A DNA stretch of 45,510 bases, taken from Polyangiaceae bacterium. GTDB taxonomy: Bacteria > Myxococcota_A > Polyangia > Polyangiales > Polyangiaceae. A model generated the notes under the pieces. It was not told the DNA's origin. It saw only the letters and a list, made by a program, of their open reading frames with translations, and did no database searches. Below are positions 42,501 to 45,510 of this stretch, in pieces (position 1 is the stretch's first letter; each line of letters opens with the position of its first letter). The position numbers and the translations under genes are program-made. Where the stretch lies: contig WQZB01000042.1 in assembly GCA_009780955.1 (NCBI GenBank), positions 1 to 45,510 of the forward strand, read 5' to 3'.

Positions 42501-43559
42501 TTACATTTTTTGTGATCGCACGAGGCTTCCCGGCGGAAGCAGCGCGCTGCCCGTGGCCGATGCCGCACGCTGCGCTTCGGTCAAGCGAGCCTTCATGAGA
42601 GCATTGGCCGCAGCAGGATCGCCCGCTGCGAGAATGCCGCGCACAAATACTTCGGCTGCCTTGTATGAGCTTCGCGCGAGCGGCGAGCTTGCCACGAACG
42701 AAAAGCCCATTTCTCGCCCCGCATTGGCGTAACCCTCGAATGTTTCGGGTGTGACGAAGCGATCGACGGGCGCATACTTCGGCGTTGGCCGAAGGTACTG
42801 GCCCAGCGTCACGATGTCGACGCCAACCTTGCGGAGATCTTGCATCGTTTCGAAGATTTCTTCATCGCGCTCGCCAATGCCGACCATGATGGACGACTTG
42901 GTGATCCGCGAAGGATCACGCTCTTTGACGTGCTCGAGCACGCGCATGGACAGTTCGTAGCTACAGCGCGCATCGCGAACGCTATTTTGCAGGCGCCGAA
43001 CCACTTCGATGTTGTGAGCCCAAACGCCGGGTTTGCTGTCGACGGTCGTGTCCACGTAATCGAGGTGGCCGCCAAAGTCGCCGAGCAGCGTTTCGATGAC
43101 GATGTCGGAGCGCAGCTCGCGAAGGCGCGTCACGGTTCGTGCAACATGCGATGCGCCGCCGTCGAGTAAATCATCGCGATTGACCATGGTGAGCACGACG
43201 TACTGCAAGCCAAGTCGAGCAATCGCGCGCGCCACGTGCTCAGGCTCGCGAACGTCGACGGCACCGCGTGGATCGCCGCTTTTGACCGCGCAGAAACGGC
43301 AGCCGCGCGTGCAAACATCACCAAGAAGCATCACCGTCGCGGTGCCCTGGGTCCAGCACTCACCCACGTTCGGACAGCGCGCTTGCTCGCAAACGGTGTG
43401 GAGATCGAGCTCGCGAAACGTATTTTTGAGTTGTCCGTAGGCATCGCCCCCAGGTACGCGCACCCTGAGCCAATGTGGCTTTGGAGAAAAACGCGATTCG
43501 GGCTTGGGATGATGGCTCACGACGCCGCTAACGTAGCTTTCAAACGCTTCCAACAGCAA
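42501..43559 (-). CDS. lipA: Lipoyl synthase
   Basis: A 352-residue radical SAM enzyme that inserts two sulfurs into octanoylated carrier proteins. Both [4Fe-4S] clusters are evident: the auxiliary cluster cysteines CEQARCPNVGEC with the terminal Ser of LARSSYKA, and the radical SAM motif C-x3-C-x2-C in DVCTRGCRFCAV. LipA proteins are usually ~300-330 residues; the first ~20 residues here (MLLEAFESYVSGVVSHHPKP) may be upstream of the true start. No lipB is adjacent. The TAA stop is preceded by an element that separates it from the S8 gene. Confidence 0.96.
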   Translation of the reverse strand: MLLEAFESYVSGVVSHHPKPESRFSPKPHWLRVRVPGGDAYGQLKNTFRELDLHTVCEQARCPNVGECWTQGTATVMLLGDVCTRGCRFCAVKSGDPRGAVDVREPEHVARAIARLGLQYVVLTMVNRDDLLDGGASHVARTVTRLRELRSDIVIETLLGDFGGHLDYVDTTVDSKPGVWAHNIEVVRRLQNSVRDARCSYELSMRVLEHVKERDPSRITKSSIMVGIGERDEEIFETMQDLRKVGVDIVTLGQYLRPTPKYAPVDRFVTPETFEGYANAGREMGFSFVASSPLARSSYKAAEVFVRGILAAGDPAAANALMKARLTEAQRAASATGSALLPPGSLVRSQKM

Positions 43560-43635
43560 GGTAAGAGGGGGTAACAGTCGGAAACACCTTTGCGCAAAGC
43601 CGTGGTAAGACCAGCAAAAAGTCGGAGAGACTCAC

Positions 43636-44508
43636 ATGGAAATTCGAACGATTGGCGTGCTTGGAGCCGGGCAAATGGGCAGCGGAATTGCGCAAGTCGC
43701 AGCCGCTGCGGGCTTCGATGTCGTCATGGCGGACGCATCGATGGAGCTTGCGCAGAAAGGTCGCACGAAAATCGACGCAACCCTTGGGAAGCAAGTCGAC
43801 AAAGGCAAAATCACGGCCGATGCCCGCGCAGCCCTCGTTGCACGCATCAAGCCGGTTGGTGGGCCCAATGACTTTGGCGATTGCGACCTGATGGTGGAAG
43901 CAGCCACCGAGAATGTCGAACTCAAACTCCAATTGATTTGTGCGTGCGATAAGGCCTTGAAGCCGGAAGCCATTCTCGCGAGCAACACATCGAGCATTTC
44001 GATTACCAAGCTTGCCGGTGCGACCACGCGGCCCTCGCGCGTCATTGGCATGCATTTCATGAACCCGCCGCCCTTGATGAAGCTTGTCGAAATCGTGCGC
44101 GCAGTGCAAACCTCGGATGAAACTTACAATCGTGTTGTAGCGTGCGCCGTCAAAATGGGAAAAGTAACGACCACGAGCCATGACGCACCTGGCTTTCTCG
44201 TCAATCGCATTCTCATTCCCATGCTTTGTGAAGCATGCTTTGCACTGCAAGAAGGCGTTGGCACCGCAGCCGACATCGACACGGGCGCAAAGCTCGGTCT
44301 AAACCACCCCATGGGGCCACTCGAGCTCGCCGATCTCATCGGGCTCGATACCGTGCTTGCCATTGCCGATGTTCTTCATCGCGACATCGGCGACGACAAA
44401 TACCGCGCGCCAACCATGCTTCGAAATCTTGTCAGCGCGGGCTGGCTCGGTAAAAAAACGGGCCGCGGCTTTTATCGATACGATGAAAAAGGGGCAAAGT
44501 TAGCATGA
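43636..44508 (+). CDS. 3-hydroxybutyryl-CoA dehydrogenase
   Basis: A 290-residue NAD(P)-dependent 3-hydroxyacyl-CoA dehydrogenase. The Rossmann motif GAGQMGSGIAQVAAAAG lies at residues ~8-24; the catalytic region includes SNTSSISITKLAGATTRPSR, GMHFMNPPPLMKLVEIV and the domain-closing DAPGFLVNRILIPM. It oxidises or reduces (S)-3-hydroxybutyryl-CoA in butyrate, butanol or fatty-acid pathways. GGAGAG lies before the ATG. It overlaps the enoyl-CoA hydratase by four bases, so the two catalyse successive steps from one transcript. Commonly named hbd/paaH; the exact substrate is not determined. Confidence 0.93.
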   Translation: MEIRTIGVLGAGQMGSGIAQVAAAAGFDVVMADASMELAQKGRTKIDATLGKQVDKGKITADARAALVARIKPVGGPNDFGDCDLMVEAATENVELKLQLICACDKALKPEAILASNTSSISITKLAGATTRPSRVIGMHFMNPPPLMKLVEIVRAVQTSDETYNRVVACAVKMGKVTTTSHDAPGFLVNRILIPMLCEACFALQEGVGTAADIDTGAKLGLNHPMGPLELADLIGLDTVLAIADVLHRDIGDDKYRAPTMLRNLVSAGWLGKKTGRGFYRYDEKGAKLA

Positions 44509-45293
44509 GCACCACGATCCTCACCGAACGCGATGGCGCCATCGCCACCATCACACTGAACCGACCCGACAAGCTCAATGCGCTGAATGCCGAAATGTTC
44601 GCCGCGCTCGATCAAGCCTTTGTCGATCTGTCGAGCAGCACGCAAAACGCGAACGTGGCGTGCGCCATTCTCACCGGCGCCGGCGACAAAGCCTTCGCCG
44701 CGGGCGCCGACATCGCCGCCATGCAGAACATGTCCGTCGAACAAGCGCGCGCGTTCTCGGAAACTGGCCATCGCGTCTGCGCGCGCATCGAGCACGCGCC
44801 CTTCCCGGTCATCGGCGCCATCAACGGTTTTGCGCTCGGCGGCGGCTGCGAAATCGCCCTAGCGTGCGATTTTCTTTATGCCAGCGATAAAGCCAAGTTC
44901 GGCCAGCCCGAAGTAAACCTTGGTGTCATGCCTGGTTTCGGCGGCTCGCAGCGGCTCGCCCGCCGAGTCGGAATCGGCCGCGCGCGCGAGCTTTGCTACA
45001 CCGGCGACACCCTTGGCGCGAGCGAAGCCTTGCGCATCGGGCTTGTCAACGGCGTTGTCCCGCATGCCGAGCTCTTACCCAAGGTCCGCGAAGTCGCCCT
45101 CAAAATCGCGCAGAAAGGGAGGCTTGCCGTCGCCCAATGCAAGCGTGCACTTTACACGGGAGCAGACGTGCCGCTCGACGTCGCCAACGCGCTCGAAGTC
45201 CAGTCGTTCGCCATGCTTTTTGGCACCAGCGACCGCGCCGAGGGCATGAAGGCGTTCCTCGAAAAACGCAAGGCCGCATTCACGGGGACGTAG
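44505..45293 (+). CDS. Enoyl-CoA hydratase (crotonase family)
   Basis: A 262-residue crotonase. Oxyanion-hole segments are AFAAGADIAAM and NGFALGGGCEIALACD; the catalytic Glu pair lies in FGQPEVNLGVMPGFGG and nearby. It hydrates 2-enoyl-CoA to 3-hydroxyacyl-CoA, the reaction before that of the preceding gene. It starts on the ATGA overlap with that gene. After the TAG, REP-like hairpins begin within seven bases. Confidence 0.93.
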   Translation: MSTTILTERDGAIATITLNRPDKLNALNAEMFAALDQAFVDLSSSTQNANVACAILTGAGDKAFAAGADIAAMQNMSVEQARAFSETGHRVCARIEHAPFPVIGAINGFALGGGCEIALACDFLYASDKAKFGQPEVNLGVMPGFGGSQRLARRVGIGRARELCYTGDTLGASEALRIGLVNGVVPHAELLPKVREVALKIAQKGRLAVAQCKRALYTGADVPLDVANALEVQSFAMLFGTSDRAEGMKAFLEKRKAAFTGT

Positions 45294-45299
45294 AAGGCA

Positions 45300-45388
45300 G
45301 GGCAGACACGGGGGTCTGCCCCTACAACCAACAACGTAATATCGTAGGGCGCCATTCATGGCGCCCGACCTTAGGGCGCCATAAATGG
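45300..45388. repeat. REP-like hairpins, last one interrupted
   Basis: GGGCAGACACGGGGGTCTGC, then CCCTAC (45300-45325); GTAGGGCGCCATTCATGGCG, then CCC (45344-45366); and AGGGCGCCATAAATGG (45373-45388). Intact copies of the last unit at 16834 and 29239 continue CGCCCCTAC. Here that right arm is missing and the next base is the end of a group II intron. Confidence 0.85.
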
Positions 45389-45510
45389 GTCGAGTAGCCC
45401 GAGGGGATTTCACCCTCGGGCCCTCCCAGAACCGGACGTGAGACTCTCGCCTCATCCGGCTCCTCCAATCCCGGCCGCAGGCTTCGCACCGAGACGCCAA
45501 TGCGCAAAGA
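45389..45510 (-). mobile_element. Group II intron, 3' end
   Basis: Read on the minus strand, 45462-45429 forms a textbook 34-nt domain V. The lower stem pairs GAGCCGGA with UCCGGUUC and contains the AGC triad at positions 2-4. The upper stem UGAGGC/GUCUCA is closed by a GAGA tetraloop, with a two-base CG bulge on the 3' side. It is followed by domain VI (45420-45398, CCCGAGGG stem with an A-rich loop). The intron ends CTACTCGAC at 45389, a typical AY terminus. The reverse-transcriptase gene and 5' end lie beyond the window. The 3' exon is a REP-like hairpin. Confidence 0.88.

Overview
The window is about 45.5 kb of GC-rich, gene-dense chromosomal DNA. It most resembles a member of the Myxococcota (Polyangia-like delta-proteobacterial relatives). 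This is inference from gene content: a lipoprotein with repeated DGxxNxxETDxDCGG cysteine modules, a MopE-like DxDGDG/GNGIDEDC metal-binding motif fused to a sulfatase fold, an FHA protein, paired M16 proteases and several TPR and Sel1 proteins. No rRNA or tRNA was recognised, and no gene-free stretch exceeds about 300 bases.

Layout. 1-5793: an accessory edge with a truncated MATE transporter tail, a large PIN-domain protein, a VapBC-type toxin-antitoxin pair, an unknown protein and a Cys-rich lipoprotein with an FGE-like domain. Three copies of a structured ~110-bp repeat (family A) are scattered through it. 5997-8731: nuoABCD as a compact block on the minus strand, without the rest of complex I. 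9013-15952: a minus-strand run hisZ-purA-TPR-TPR-TIGR02757 and a further TPR protein. 16174-20916: an ECF sigma factor, a membrane sulfatase-fold protein, a XerC/D recombinase and a DUF2062 membrane protein. 20858-29227: Xaa-Pro aminopeptidase, FHA protein, roadblock-like protein, two small conserved proteins, a large secreted esterase and a TPM-domain protein. 29314-36709: RluB-type pseudouridine synthase, ribbon-helix-helix protein, lepA, an M16 protease pair and a D-2-hydroxyacid dehydrogenase. 36748-45293: Sel1 lipoprotein, an SLC13 permease with RCK domains and atypical composition, an S8 protease, lipA, and a 3-hydroxyacyl-CoA dehydrogenase/enoyl-CoA hydratase pair. The right edge (45389-45510) is the 3' end of a group II intron on the minus strand.

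The most unusual property is the load of small structured repeats, at least four families. Family A has nested stems with compensatory changes between copies. Family B is MITE-like, ~123 bp with ~21-bp terminal inverted repeats, and is found inside or at the ends of coding sequences. Family C has TGTTTACCAGCC ends. A further family consists of REP-like palindromes that keep GTAGGGGC/GCCCCTAC flanks but exchange their self-complementary cores. Many copies overlap stop codons and so supply C-termini to host genes. The group II intron has interrupted one of the palindromes. These repeats, not any single operon, are the best candidate for something undescribed.
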